A stretch of 64,000 nt of DNA from Pseudomonas sp. MH9.2 (GCF_034353875.1 NZ_CP133784.1:4988501-5052500), one strand, 5' to 3'. Numbered from the stretch's first letter, positions 52,155-63,062 are shown. Numbers and translations are program-made. Notes: generated by a model not told the origin, from the letters alone.

Positions 52155-52450
52155 CACACCATCTCTCGCAGCAATCGCGCCAGCCAAGCGGGTTCGACCG
52201 AAGGCGACAAAACCAACTGCCAACCGTTGGCATGGCGCAGCAGTACTTCAGTCGTGCCAATGGGTTTACTGACTTTGACGGGAACTAAGGTCAGGGTATC
52301 GCTGGCTCGCTCGTGGATTCTTACGCGATAGCCAAACGCTTTGGTTTTAAGGCTATGTAGCTGGCAGTAAGCGACTTGAGTGAGGCCGCTGACCTGCCAC
52401 TGTTCAATGTGTTTTGCCCAGAAAACACGGCGTGACTGAAGTGATTTCAT
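52154..52450 (-). CDS. tnpA: IS66 accessory protein TnpA
   Basis: Protein of about 98 residues beginning MKSLQSRRVFWAKHIEQWQV, with the short helix-turn-helix of IS66 Orf1 (SGLTQVAYCQLHSLKTKAFG) and a C-terminal strand region. A longer frame from 52477 is possible. Confidence 0.85.
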   Translation of the reverse strand: MKSLQSRRVFWAKHIEQWQVSGLTQVAYCQLHSLKTKAFGYRVRIHERASDTLTLVPVKVSKPIGTTEVLLRHANGWQLVLSPSVEPAWLARLLREMV

Positions 52451-52531
52451 CAGAGTGTCCCTTGAAAACCACAACATCTCAGAACGCAGGATCAGATTAC
52501 AGGTGGCTGGGCTGGAGGCTTACGCCTCAAG

Positions 52532-52737
52532 TATCAATGCAGGAGGAAATATCACAGGCGCTGAAACTGTGTTCTCGCTCCAAGGCAGCCGTTGTCGAGA
52601 TGTTCAGTGATTTACGCATGGGGCGTGCAATTGAGCTGGAGGGCATCGGCGGACTGGTTGAGGACATATCCAATTCGTTACTGCGTAATTCCCATGCGCT
52701 GATCAGTGTGGCGCGCTTGAAGCAGTCCGACGTATAA
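52532..52737 (+). pseudogene. HD-GYP (DUF3391) phosphodiesterase fragment
   Basis: The frame reads EEISQALKLCSRSKAAVVEM, then FSDLRMGRAIELEGIGGLVE and SLLRNSHALISVARLKQSD, which is the linker just before the HD-GYP domain of cyclic-di-GMP phosphodiesterases. Both the N-terminus and the catalytic domain are absent. Confidence 0.6.
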
Positions 52738-52905
52738 CCGATACCAACGCGAAGGTTTCGAGGTCGTCACCACGGTCGATGGGGGCGTATACGTCGTTGC
52801 TCACTGGCTTTTTGAAAATGTTGCTTTAGACAGGTTCGACAGGGTTCATTGATGTCGTCCAGGGGCGTTTGTGTATCAAAAAATCGAAGGTAAAGGGAAG
52901 TAGAA

Positions 52906-53187
52906 ATGGCTATCCCGAGAAGCATTCTGGATGCCCAAAATATTGATTTTGGCGTCAACGTCACTGGGTACCTGTGCTGCACCGAATTCCAACCGCCGTG
53001 TTTGATAGGCATTGTTTTTACAGACGCACGGGGCCGCTTTGCGGATGGAAGAAGGATCCGTACGTCCAAGATCGAAAAAGTCTTTCAGCTCCAGGGCTAT
53101 CTGCTCTGCGAGACGTTTAGCGGCAGGCATGGGACTCCCCTCGATGCGTCAAGCAAGTTCCGTTCCTCCCAATCGCGCCTGGAATAA
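52906..53187 (+). CDS. Small hypothetical protein
   Basis: Protein of 93 residues beginning MAIPRSILDAQNIDFGVNVT. AAAGGGAAGTAGAA is a strong ribosome site before the ATG, and a terminator follows at once. Two cysteines (CCTEF) occur near residue 25. Family not recognised. Confidence 0.5.
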   Translation: MAIPRSILDAQNIDFGVNVTGYLCCTEFQPPCLIGIVFTDARGRFADGRRIRTSKIEKVFQLQGYLLCETFSGRHGTPLDASSKFRSSQSRLE

Positions 53188-53189
53188 AA

Positions 53190-53216
53190 AAGGCTCCTTC
53201 CGGAGCCTTCTCTTTC
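53190..53216. terminator. Bidirectional rho-independent terminator
   Basis: AAGGCTCC pairs with GGAGCCTT across a 4-nt loop, with A-rich sequence on the left and a T-rich tract on the right. It sits between the convergent genes ending at 53187 and 53236. Confidence 0.8.
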
Positions 53217-53235
53217 AAAAAATAGCTATAGCGAG

Positions 53236-54126
53236 TCAGTAAAAAATACCGAACAGATCACCATGGTCTACGAATTGACGCGAGTCGCATAGAACCTGCT
53301 CCAAAAGGAGGGGTCGCGCGCTGCTTTCTTGGCGTACCAAGGATCGGAGCAGTATGCATCTCTTAAACGTAGTGATCCCCGCGCTCGCCTTTCCGCCTCC
53401 TGCAAGGTAATGACTCCAGCTTCCAAAAACTGGTTCCAATAGCTGTCTTCCTTCAGAATCGCAGAAGGTTTTTGCGTGGAAGTCATAGTAGGCATGGGTT
53501 ATCTCCGGCACAACGCTTACAAGGGATGCTATTACAGTCTCTATCATGTGCTGGATGTTGTCCAGCGTCTGCCCTCTCACCCATCTGAGTGGAGGTACTC
53601 CTAAGCGTTCACAACCAGTGATCTGGTCAGGATGGGGAGCGAGATGATCTGTACTCCCGTACTTGATTGCAGAGCATAACATGTTGTCAAGGCGTCGACG
53701 AAGCGCCAAGTCAGACAGCCCGTCGGGATCTCCGACGAACGTGAGACCATTATTGTTGGCAAAGGTCGCAACAGCTGCATAGATTGAAGATCCACCGAGA
53801 CCGGGATTGCTCTCTGAGACGTCTAGCCAGGTTTCGATGGAATTTACGTAAACATTAAAGAAAATATCTCTTTGAGCTGTTTTGAAAGCGAAATCGTAGC
53901 GAAACGTCTCAGGTCGATCTTCCACTGCATGGATGCTGTCCAGGGTTGAACCCGGCATGAAGCGCTCCACGACTTGCATGAGGTTTTTTTCTCCGGATCG
54001 CGGGTTGAAAAAAAGATCCTCCTCTCTTGACAGCACCAAAAGCCACTCGACTGCAAAAGCCCCATTTTCTCTAGTAGCCATTCTCAACCTGCTCATGCGA
54101 TCGGAGCAAAAGCCCAGTAATTTCAT
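53236..54126 (-). CDS. Hypothetical protein
   Basis: Protein of 296 residues beginning MKLLGFCSDRMSRLRMATRE. It contains RREEDLFF-type charged stretches, a central IFFNVYVNSIETWLDVSES and an aromatic segment WVRGQTLDNIQHMIETVI. No membrane helix or catalytic motif was recognised. It lies on the cargo side of the recombinase trio and ends at a shared terminator, which suggests island cargo. A start at the internal ATG of MATRENG is possible. Confidence 0.5.
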   Translation of the reverse strand: MKLLGFCSDRMSRLRMATRENGAFAVEWLLVLSREEDLFFNPRSGEKNLMQVVERFMPGSTLDSIHAVEDRPETFRYDFAFKTAQRDIFFNVYVNSIETWLDVSESNPGLGGSSIYAAVATFANNNGLTFVGDPDGLSDLALRRRLDNMLCSAIKYGSTDHLAPHPDQITGCERLGVPPLRWVRGQTLDNIQHMIETVIASLVSVVPEITHAYYDFHAKTFCDSEGRQLLEPVFGSWSHYLAGGGKASAGITTFKRCILLRSLVRQESSARPLLLEQVLCDSRQFVDHGDLFGIFY

Positions 54127-54431
54127 GCCGTGATACGGCGGAGGCTATGCTTCGCGCTCTAGGCTGATTTTTCTTCAGGTACGTTCATTCCATACGGCTC
54201 ACGCTGGCTATCGCCTGTACAACTCCGTAGCCTCGGAAGCCTATATTATTCGATAGGTTCGGGCGATGCCGTACGAAATTGGAGCCGATAATTTTAAGAC
54301 GAAGGGGATGATTACGGAACGGTGCCGTTGAGCCTGGCAGGAGCAAATTGCGTAGAGTCTTGAGCGATGCTCTTGGGGAATTTGCTGAGTTACATTCCCG
54401 AGCTTCGATAAATTCAAAAAACCGGTGATCA

Positions 54432-54842
54432 ATGCGCAGTAGAAATGACGGAATTTCAATCGGGCTGGTAATTATTTTTGCTGCTGCGGCCTTTATTACT
54501 TATGAAGTCTGGCAGTTTTCAGAGGCATTGCATGTGTCCTTTGACGCCGGGTCAGCAATTTTCGGTTGGACGGTTGCTGCTGCCGTATTTTTATTAGTGA
54601 TCCATTTCAGCGCTGGTTTTGGAGTTATACCTCTGGAGCTTACTTGGCCAATTGCGCTTGGAATGATCTTTCGAGGTTTCTGGCCAGCGATCAAGGAGTG
54701 GGGTGAGAAGATTCCTGTTCTCCATGGCAGTGAATTTGCTGGACTCGCATGGTGGGCAGAGTGGTACACGTTGTGGCCGATATTGATTGCTCTTGTTGTG
54801 GGCGGGTACGGGTTCAGCTCATCTTTCGATCGACGTTACTGA
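54432..54842 (+). CDS. Small inner-membrane protein of unknown function
   Basis: Protein of 136 residues with three or four hydrophobic helices: ISIGLVIIFAAAAFITYEVW, AIFGWTVAAAVFLLVIHFSA and WPILIALVVGGYGF. Between them is a tryptophan-rich loop (FWPAIKEWGEKI; WWAEWYTLW). No family recognised. It is a single gene between minus-strand neighbours. Confidence 0.5.
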   Translation: MRSRNDGISIGLVIIFAAAAFITYEVWQFSEALHVSFDAGSAIFGWTVAAAVFLLVIHFSAGFGVIPLELTWPIALGMIFRGFWPAIKEWGEKIPVLHGSEFAGLAWWAEWYTLWPILIALVVGGYGFSSSFDRRY

Positions 54843-54912
54843 TTCAGCATCATTCTTGGAGCAATGACGTTCATGCCATTAGTGAATGTCATCGTCTCCC
54901 CAAACGGCACGC

Positions 54913-55371
54913 TTACAAGCCGAGTTCGCCTCCCAGTTTGCTTTCCCATAGATACTCAGGAAGCCAGTCTGGAGGGCAGCGTCGCAGGGCCGCCAAGGTC
55001 AAAAGGTGCCAGACCTGTTGTTCGATGTATTGCGCGCCCTCACCAGAAAAACCGGGCATGAGTCGTAGCGGTCTCAATACCTGCCTGAGTACCTTCACCA
55101 CTCCGCGAGGATAGCGACCTCGTCCGCTGCTATCGCTCAGCGGTACAAATAAAAATCCGTCGAATCGAGCAAGGCTCCCGCTCACGATGCTTTTCGCCCA
55201 GGCCCTAATCTCCTTTTTGCTCATTCGCGAGGCGAGCGTCCACCATATCAGCTCTACATCTTCGACCTCAAAATCGCCTGGCTGCGAGCATTGAGAGTCT
55301 TCATCCCCGGGTTCCTGTCCATGCGATCGGGGCCAGGGGCGAGAGGGTTGGCGGGGTGGATGCTCGTTCAT
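54913..55371 (-). CDS. Hypothetical protein downstream of the recombinase trio
   Basis: Protein of about 152 residues. The start at 55371 (MNEHPPRQPSRPWPRSHGQE) has an AAAGG site; a longer frame begins at 55437. The N-terminus is proline-rich, the middle acidic (DFEVEDVELIWWTLASRMSK), and the rest basic and helical. It begins about 110 bp after the trio operon on the same strand and may be its fourth gene. No family recognised. Confidence 0.5.
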   Translation of the reverse strand: MNEHPPRQPSRPWPRSHGQEPGDEDSQCSQPGDFEVEDVELIWWTLASRMSKKEIRAWAKSIVSGSLARFDGFLFVPLSDSSGRGRYPRGVVKVLRQVLRPLRLMPGFSGEGAQYIEQQVWHLLTLAALRRCPPDWLPEYLWESKLGGELGL

Positions 55372-55482
55372 ATAGCCTTTTGGAGGTGAGTAGGTGAGGC
55401 ATTCGTGAGAAGGGTGGCATGTTGAGCTCGACGTCATGAAAGACCTAGCAATCCGCGTTGTTGGAGGTCAATTGCTTATTGG

Positions 55483-56172
55483 TCAATCGACCGGCGCCAC
55501 AGACTTTGATAAGTATTCCAGAAATTTTCGACCCTCATCAATCTTCTGTAGCGTTTCAATTTCTGTGACAAGTCCGTAGGAGCTATATAAACCCGTGATC
55601 GTGTATTTTTCAGTGGGTGTGGTGACAACCTTAGTTATGTCTTTAAAGTCTCCACGCAACTTGGTGTAGACCTGAAGGGTGATAGCCAGATATTCCCGGA
55701 GCTTGGCAATATTTTCATGCGCCCCAGCATCGGCCAGCGCATTGGAACCTGTCCCTGTCTTGGTGCCACTAAGCCTGTCTTTTAGGAGATTGAGCTGAGC
55801 ATTGAGGCTGGCTATTTTGAGCATGGCGCTCTCGGAAACGGCCTCAGGCTGTTCAAGAGTCCCTCGGCTGTGCTCAAACATTGCGCTGACAAGACGCCTA
55901 TAGCCCTCATTACGAAGCAGTGTGACATAGCTGAAAGGGCGCACGACCTTGTTGTAAAACGGTGTGGAGGGGTCTCCTGCTTTCGCAGCACGAATCTCGG
56001 AAATGATGGCCGCCAGTGCCTTACAGTAATCTGTAAGATTACTGTAATTCTTAGCATCGACTACACGTAACGTGTGCTCGATGATCTTTTCGATATGCGC
56101 AGATCGTTCGGCAACGTATCGATCAAACGTCGAAGGTTTCCTGGGGCGGGGCACATTGGATTTATTTTTCAT
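55483..56172 (-). CDS. gmtX: Third gene of the recombinase trio, GmtX-like
   Basis: Protein of 229 residues beginning MKNKSNVPRPRKPSTFDRYV. Helical, with a predicted coiled coil around residues 120-165 (LKIASLNAQLNLLKDRLSGT), basic N-terminus, no catalytic motif. It starts 17 bp after the stop of the large recombinase gene, the same layout as GmtX in gamma-mobile-trio modules or TnpC in Tn554-like transposons, where a small helical partner assists two tyrosine recombinases. The assignment is by context; the symbol is tentative. Confidence 0.55.
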   Translation of the reverse strand: MKNKSNVPRPRKPSTFDRYVAERSAHIEKIIEHTLRVVDAKNYSNLTDYCKALAAIISEIRAAKAGDPSTPFYNKVVRPFSYVTLLRNEGYRRLVSAMFEHSRGTLEQPEAVSESAMLKIASLNAQLNLLKDRLSGTKTGTGSNALADAGAHENIAKLREYLAITLQVYTKLRGDFKDITKVVTTPTEKYTITGLYSSYGLVTEIETLQKIDEGRKFLEYLSKSVAPVD

Positions 56173-56189
56173 TTATCTGCCAACCAGCC

Positions 56190-59100
56190 TCAGGCGACCA
56201 TCTGGATCAGTTTGGGAGCATCGTTAGCGACTGTCGCCAGCCGCTTGATCGCTTCGTGTTCTCCAGTGCTTGCTGCATAGAGCTCGAATACATCGATAGC
56301 TCCAGATTTCACCATGCTGGAAATCTGCAGGGCGACTTTCGATGCCAAGGGTAATGAGTTGTCTTCACCAATGCCCAGCAGGGCTGAAAGATTTCCTTCT
56401 CTCATGAGTAACGCGTGGCGCAGGTGGGAAAGGCGAATGTTTAAATCTTCGCTACTGGTGTCGGGAAAGTTCTGGACATCAATCAGCCGCTTAAGCAATC
56501 GCTCTTCACCGGGCAAATCCAGCTTGTTGTAGTGCACGACAATTTCCTCCTTGTTTTTCACCATCAGCTCTTGATCCAGCCCGCTTTCGTACATCTGGAC
56601 GAGCTGATGCTCAATTGCTTCCAGGAGACATGCTTCTCTGGCGAAACGATCATTTTCCTGCTCCAGTTGTTCAAGCTCGGTTCGTGTCCGGGCTTCAGGT
56701 TTGCGGGTCAAGTATCTTTCAATGACTTTCAAGCTGCCCACCATTAGCTCTTTGTACTTGTCTTTTCTGGCTGAAACGGCGGGGAGGTGAGCGACACCCC
56801 TTATGGCGTACGGACAAGCTGAGCAACAGTTGACCTCACCGAAAAGATCGATCACTTCCTTTGGACACGTGTTGTTGAACGGGCAAATGTGCGTGTGATT
56901 GAAAGCGAGCTCGCTAACTTCCTGAGCGATGATGCGATCCAGCCCTGTGTCCATCTCCCGCTTGGCGTTCGACAGACTCATCAAACGGTGCTTGGTGATT
57001 GCCGCTACCGGGTTTTGCGCAATGTCGTCGTGCAGCGTTCGATTGATCTTCGCAATCGCTTGCGCCAGTTCAGGAAAATCGCCTGCAGTGAGCTTGTCTT
57101 GGTTGCTCATAAGGGCACTGCAGAGCATCTGCTGGTGTGTCATACCTAAGTCATTTTCGTCGAACACCGAATAGTAAGAGACCAATGGCTCAGACTGCCC
57201 GGTCAACCACTGGCCGACGATGCTAGGCGGAAGAAATTTGATGGCTTCCGAGACAAACCCTGCGCGCAGACCATGAGGGGTATAATCACTCGTCAGCGTA
57301 CTTGCAGTGACTGAAGTGAGTCCGGCAATCGAGTTGTCAGTGATGTAAACGGGTTCGTCCGGCTCGCCTGGCAGCGATTTTGTCCAGACAAGATCGGGCA
57401 CATTTTGGTCACCCAGTTCAGACTTGATGAAGTACTGTAGGCACAGCAAGAGCAGACGATATGCGTCGTAGTTGGCCCAACTGCTTGGAGTGAGTGGGAG
57501 TCTGAAGAGTGGCCTATATTGGCCAAATTTTGATCCTTTATTTAAATTGTACCAAATCTTTTGTTTATAATCGGATGAAGTGCAGCGGCGATACCACGCA
57601 TACTGCCTGTCTAAAAGAGCTATTACCCTACTTGATACGATAGCAGTCCATTCGCCATGAGCCTTATCGCTACTAATCAATAGAGGCGCAAGTGGTCTGC
57701 GTACCGGGCGCTCCACGTAGTTACCGTAGCGATCTACGTCCAGCCAAAGAAGGTGCTGCTGTCGAATGCCGGTTTCGCACATAAGCTGAGTCACGCGAAC
57801 GTCATTCATGATGATACGCGGCTCTACCTTGCCGTTAATCTCAATGTCCGAGATTCGGTAGAATCGCGGGATATATTTGAATGGCCGTGGTTTTCCCTCG
57901 TAGTAGAAAATGGGAGAATAATTCAACGCCGAAAAATCCAGGCAAGCGCAGTTCATACCTTCAATGCCCCACAGGCCAGCCCAGTCAGAGCTGTGACTGA
58001 GCTCACTTATATTGGGACACTTCAAGACTCCCGCAACAACTCCATTCGTGGTGCCGTCTGCCATATCGTTCAAGTGCATCGTCAGGTACTCCAGAGAATC
58101 CAGCATACTCACGAAGGTAGAAAAGTAGGGTCGTGGTATCGGTTTTTTAATGGTGCCCCAGCGTTTCTGTAGTTTCGGATAAGAATCCGGAGAAAAGCTG
58201 TTGCGTACCCGATCGCAGTTGGGGATTAGCTCTGACTGAGAGATGATATAGTCGAAAAACCCCTCAATAGGATAGATTCGTTGGTAATGCGTATCAGATG
58301 TCCATTGATTTAAGTCCACCAAAGTCTCAATCAGATGAAGTAACGTTTCGGGAGGCTCTTTTTCAAATACAGCTAGATCCTTTAATAAATCATGATCTGC
58401 GGTGATATACAGTGCGCAAGTGAAATCATTGAACGTGGTGGGGTATTGTTCAAGATGTCCATCTCGATTCATGAAGAACTTATAAAGATATGGGCCGCAG
58501 TAGGCGATCAGAAAATAAAGAGATGATTTGTGGTTTTTGACGTTTTCAAGGCGCCTTGATCTCAGAAATGCTTGATAGGTAGAGGAAATCATTTTACAAA
58601 AGTTAATGACCTTGTCCGGCAAAAGCGTTAATCCGCCTGGTAGTGCATCATCGCCATCGATCTTGAATGCTTTGTTCATGTCACGTGCATCATTAAATAT
58701 GTTCGCAAAGCTTGCGATGCTGTGAATGTCTCCCTCTAAGTATTCAAGAGTTTTGTAAGTCATCTTGTCGCGAGCCGTTGAGGATGTTTTACTCTTGAAA
58801 ACTGGGTCGTTGAGTTTGCGGGCTTGCAAGAGCTGCGCACGGCTATCTTCAAGGATATTATGGACAGTATCCCGCATTAATGGATCGTTTGAAGTTTCTG
58901 CCACAAACAGTGAGAAGTCATCAGTATAGTATCGTGCTAGTTCAGACTTATAGCCAAAGCTTCTAAGCTTCAGGTCGCGCACCGTTTCTGCATTAAAGTT
59001 TTGAGTGTTATATAGATTTGATGCTAGGAGTATCCTGAGCCAGTAGGTGGCCCTTAGGTCACGATTTTTCTCAGTCATAGCGCCGGTATATCCAAGCGAC

Positions 59101-59573
59101 GATACCGGGTTAATAGCACGGACTTGTACAAGGAGAGGGCATGTTTCGACCTGTTCCCGAATCATTTCATCTACAATCAAATCACAGTTGATCGGACTCG
59201 ACCAACCAAGTGGCAGAATTATCTGTTTTTCTATCCAGAGACGCAGGAAAGCGATTTTCATTATGGAGCAGAGCTGGGGGATTCTTGCCTTCGGGAAGCT
59301 TGGAATAATCTCTTTTACAATAGCTTCCCTCTGATCATTTGCTGAAAAGCAACACGTCAGTAGCTTTTCTACTTGGAGTCTGTGCACTCCAAGGAAGGGC
59401 CGAGAGCCCAGGTCGTTGAGTGCAAGAAGGGCTTCCCGGTGCCGACCACCGCTAACGCTGTTATGAAGCCTCCAGAACCGGTGCCTGACATCGATCATAG
59501 CCAAGTCAAACGCAGGGCCGACTTTCTTCTTTGGAATGAGCCACATGGGGTCGGTGTGAGATGGATTGATCAT
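56190..59573 (-). CDS. gmtZ: Large tyrosine-recombinase-like integrase, GmtZ-like
   Basis: Protein of 1127 residues. The middle holds the tyrosine-recombinase fold: first arginine in ETGIRQQHLLWLD near 607, HxxR box TPHGLRAGF near 766, and a tyrosine in SEPLVSYYSVFDEND near 800. After it comes a cysteine-rich part (CPFNNTCPKEVIDLFGEVNC then CSACPYAIRG, about 895-935) that could bind zinc, and a C-terminal coiled coil. Residues 1-500 have no recognised domain. The size fits the integrase GmtZ of gamma-mobile-trio elements better than GInt or Tn554 proteins. Its start overlaps the upstream recombinase stop by ATGA. Coding is AT-rich compared with the window average. Confidence 0.7.
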   Translation of the reverse strand: MINPSHTDPMWLIPKKKVGPAFDLAMIDVRHRFWRLHNSVSGGRHREALLALNDLGSRPFLGVHRLQVEKLLTCCFSANDQREAIVKEIIPSFPKARIPQLCSIMKIAFLRLWIEKQIILPLGWSSPINCDLIVDEMIREQVETCPLLVQVRAINPVSSLGYTGAMTEKNRDLRATYWLRILLASNLYNTQNFNAETVRDLKLRSFGYKSELARYYTDDFSLFVAETSNDPLMRDTVHNILEDSRAQLLQARKLNDPVFKSKTSSTARDKMTYKTLEYLEGDIHSIASFANIFNDARDMNKAFKIDGDDALPGGLTLLPDKVINFCKMISSTYQAFLRSRRLENVKNHKSSLYFLIAYCGPYLYKFFMNRDGHLEQYPTTFNDFTCALYITADHDLLKDLAVFEKEPPETLLHLIETLVDLNQWTSDTHYQRIYPIEGFFDYIISQSELIPNCDRVRNSFSPDSYPKLQKRWGTIKKPIPRPYFSTFVSMLDSLEYLTMHLNDMADGTTNGVVAGVLKCPNISELSHSSDWAGLWGIEGMNCACLDFSALNYSPIFYYEGKPRPFKYIPRFYRISDIEINGKVEPRIIMNDVRVTQLMCETGIRQQHLLWLDVDRYGNYVERPVRRPLAPLLISSDKAHGEWTAIVSSRVIALLDRQYAWYRRCTSSDYKQKIWYNLNKGSKFGQYRPLFRLPLTPSSWANYDAYRLLLLCLQYFIKSELGDQNVPDLVWTKSLPGEPDEPVYITDNSIAGLTSVTASTLTSDYTPHGLRAGFVSEAIKFLPPSIVGQWLTGQSEPLVSYYSVFDENDLGMTHQQMLCSALMSNQDKLTAGDFPELAQAIAKINRTLHDDIAQNPVAAITKHRLMSLSNAKREMDTGLDRIIAQEVSELAFNHTHICPFNNTCPKEVIDLFGEVNCCSACPYAIRGVAHLPAVSARKDKYKELMVGSLKVIERYLTRKPEARTRTELEQLEQENDRFAREACLLEAIEHQLVQMYESGLDQELMVKNKEEIVVHYNKLDLPGEERLLKRLIDVQNFPDTSSEDLNIRLSHLRHALLMREGNLSALLGIGEDNSLPLASKVALQISSMVKSGAIDVFELYAASTGEHEAIKRLATVANDAPKLIQMVA

Positions 59574-61015
59574 GCGGCCTCCAAGGCGAGTTGCTGAAGT
59601 TGTTTGATTTCTTGTTGATGAAACGCGATGCGCGCTTCAAGAACGGATTTCGGCCCGCCTGTAAGGCGTGCAAGGTTTGCGGCTGCTAATGTTGCTTGGA
59701 GCAAGTGAGCGTCTTGGCGGGCGTAACGTTTAGTGGTTTTACTGAGCTTGTGTCCCATCAGTTTCTGGACGGTGTTCAGGTCGAGTCCGTATCGTCGGTT
59801 ACTATGGGGATTAGGATTGGGGCAATGGTTAGTCAGGTAATAACCGTACATATGCCGCAGACTATGGAACCCATAGGCTTTTCCTGTCACCCGCAATGCA
59901 GCTTTGCGAAAACGCTCATAGAGAGCCTGGTAGCTATTATGCATGGGGTCGCCATTTTTCAAATTTCTGACGAGAAAGTCATGCGTAACGGGGGCAAGAT
60001 AGTGCTGTTTGCGCAGCCCAGTTTTGTATTCCTCCAGTGCGATCCAAAACATGGACGCGAAGGGCTCTATCAAGAAAGTCTCAGGGTGGGCGCGGCCTTT
60101 ATGCGGGAGTGAGTTGATTTCGCTCTCGGACAAGTATTTGATCAGCACGTTGCGTCGAGTGGTCGGATCAACGATCAGAACCCGGTTAAATTCTGACTCC
60201 ACCTCAGGTTTGATATCCTTCCAAAGCATGGTGAGCGCTTCTGAAACACGCGCTCCGCAAGCAGCCAACAAGCTCCACAGCATTCTGTCCCGGCGGCACG
60301 TCGTGCTCTGGATAAGCTCCATGCACTTGTCGATTGGGAACGCAAACTCATCGCCCCCGTACATGTCCGTATTGGCGAGCGACGAAGGCTTGGATATCGA
60401 AGAGAGCCCCTTGCGTTTCACCCGGCGCGCACCACCCGCCAGACACCCTGCCAGCCAACTGTTCGCTTTGATCGCAGCGCGGACATTTTTTGGTGATTCG
60501 ATACTGACGGTCTGGGCTAAGGAAAACCCTGATAACGACTTGGACGCGATGTACCCTTGAATTTCCAGCTCAATCAAACCCAGGCGCAAGCGTTCGCTGG
60601 CATCAATAAAATGATTGAGTGCTGCAAGTGCAACACCGACTGAACTTCCCGAAAGGTGTCGATCTCCCAGTACGTAGGCTGCTTTTTGAATCATTGGAAT
60701 ATCACTGTCGGTTCCGAACACCAGAAAGCTTTCGTAGCTATCAATGGTCTGCGCAAGAAGGATAGGAGTGAGCCCTTTCTCCTGATAGGTAATTTGTTGG
60801 AGAAGCTCTAGAAATACCTTGTTGTATTCAGAATAGATTTTCGTGGTTCGTTTAGATCTTTTTTTACTCAGCTGATGAGACCAGCTGTCAAAGAAATCGT
60901 CCTGTAACTGATCACTCGAAATAAGCCTGTAACTCTGCCGACCATTCCTCTCGGTGGGAATGAGTGTAATTGGCGGGGGCAGGCTCAGCGCCTTTTCAGG
61001 TGGATGAAGTTTCAT
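59570..61015 (-). CDS. gmtY: Tyrosine recombinase, GmtY-like
   Basis: Recombinase of 481 residues (start 61015, GGAGCCAGAT upstream; a longer frame begins at 61075). The catalytic domain has R in AACGARVSEALTM, HxxR in GFHSLRHMYGYYLT, the second histidine in LMGHKLSKTTKRYARQ and its tyrosine. The N-terminal half is a SAM-like core-binding domain (TTKIYSEYNKVFLELLQQIT). It is the first gene of a three-gene operon that is overlapped by the next one. Such trios move genomic islands at set target sites. All catalytic residues look intact. Confidence 0.8.
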   Translation of the reverse strand: MKLHPPEKALSLPPPITLIPTERNGRQSYRLISSDQLQDDFFDSWSHQLSKKRSKRTTKIYSEYNKVFLELLQQITYQEKGLTPILLAQTIDSYESFLVFGTDSDIPMIQKAAYVLGDRHLSGSSVGVALAALNHFIDASERLRLGLIELEIQGYIASKSLSGFSLAQTVSIESPKNVRAAIKANSWLAGCLAGGARRVKRKGLSSISKPSSLANTDMYGGDEFAFPIDKCMELIQSTTCRRDRMLWSLLAACGARVSEALTMLWKDIKPEVESEFNRVLIVDPTTRRNVLIKYLSESEINSLPHKGRAHPETFLIEPFASMFWIALEEYKTGLRKQHYLAPVTHDFLVRNLKNGDPMHNSYQALYERFRKAALRVTGKAYGFHSLRHMYGYYLTNHCPNPNPHSNRRYGLDLNTVQKLMGHKLSKTTKRYARQDAHLLQATLAAANLARLTGGPKSVLEARIAFHQQEIKQLQQLALEAA

Positions 61016-61137
61016 ATCTGGCTCCAGTACTGCAGGGATAGCCAAATAGTTACATGAGAGATTACAAACATGCAACTGCCCGCTGCTGCATGCTTTACTA
61101 TGTATACTTGGTATACAAGTGTGTCAGGTATATATTC

Positions 61138-61173
61138 TTATCATTGATATATAACACTATATATCAATGATAA
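61138..61173. repeat. 36-bp perfect palindrome upstream of the recombinase trio
   Basis: TTATCATTGATATATA pairs with TATATATCAATGATAA over 16 bp with a 4-nt ACAC spacer. It is about 120 bp upstream of the recombinase start. Another palindromic motif with two GTATAC boxes lies at 61102-61116. Either could be an operator, or the crossover core used by the recombinases. A minus-strand frame covering it (61141-61335) looks spurious. Confidence 0.65.
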
Positions 61174-61447
61174 TATTCTTTCCAAGTGGTACCTTTTGGA
61201 AAAGGGGCGTGTTTTGGGGCAAAGGATGCCCATCTTGGAGGCTTGTCCCTCTGCGTTAGCGATGGGCTGAGCCGAGAGCCGCATTGGGAAGTGCTGTTCT
61301 GTTAGCCGGAGATCGATGTAAGGTCGGCGTGTCAAGGGGGTGTAAAATAAATAAATATTTGTGTTTGGAGGGACTGGGAATACACCTTTCGAAGGTGGTT
61401 GGCTGCATGCTTAGGAAGAGGTAGCCCGAGGAAATGTGGTTTTAAGG
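61174..61447. other. Region between palindrome and IS3 end, no gene
   Basis: No convincing gene. If the trio marks one end of an island, this stretch holds the boundary. Confidence 0.35.
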
Positions 61448-61673
61448 TGTAGTGGCCAACTCGTTCTGTAATGACACTGGGGAATCAGGGGGACTTGAAT
61501 CATCCATGCCTCTGATGATTGATGCTGAAACCCTACTGTCTCTGCTGTCTGACGTCGACACTGCCAAGATCGACGTCGTCACGTCGTTGCGCTTATCGCG
61601 CCAACGAACAGCCCCGCGACGCGCAAACTGAGCAGTTCTTGAAGGACTATCAAGCGGCATATCGCTTTTAACA

Positions 61674-63036
<1,363 letters not shown>

Positions 63037-63062
63037 CCACTACAGTCAGCCACCGCATGTTC

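Larger units (their letters stand above)
50187..52523 (-). mobile_element. IS66-family element (second copy), complete with 8-bp target duplication
   Basis: Element of 2337 bp. The left end GTAAGCCTCCAGCCCAGCC and the inverted right end are identical over 23 bp. The 8-bp GCCTCAAG occurs on both sides (50179-50186 and 52524-52531). It carries intact tnpA, tnpB and tnpC, so it is likely recent and possibly active. It differs from the first IS66 copy. Confidence 0.93.

Noticed and set aside
61141..61335. 64-residue minus-strand ORF between the trio and the IS3 end
   Set aside because: Its C-terminal codons lie in the perfect palindrome, and the protein resembles nothing I know; probably not a gene.
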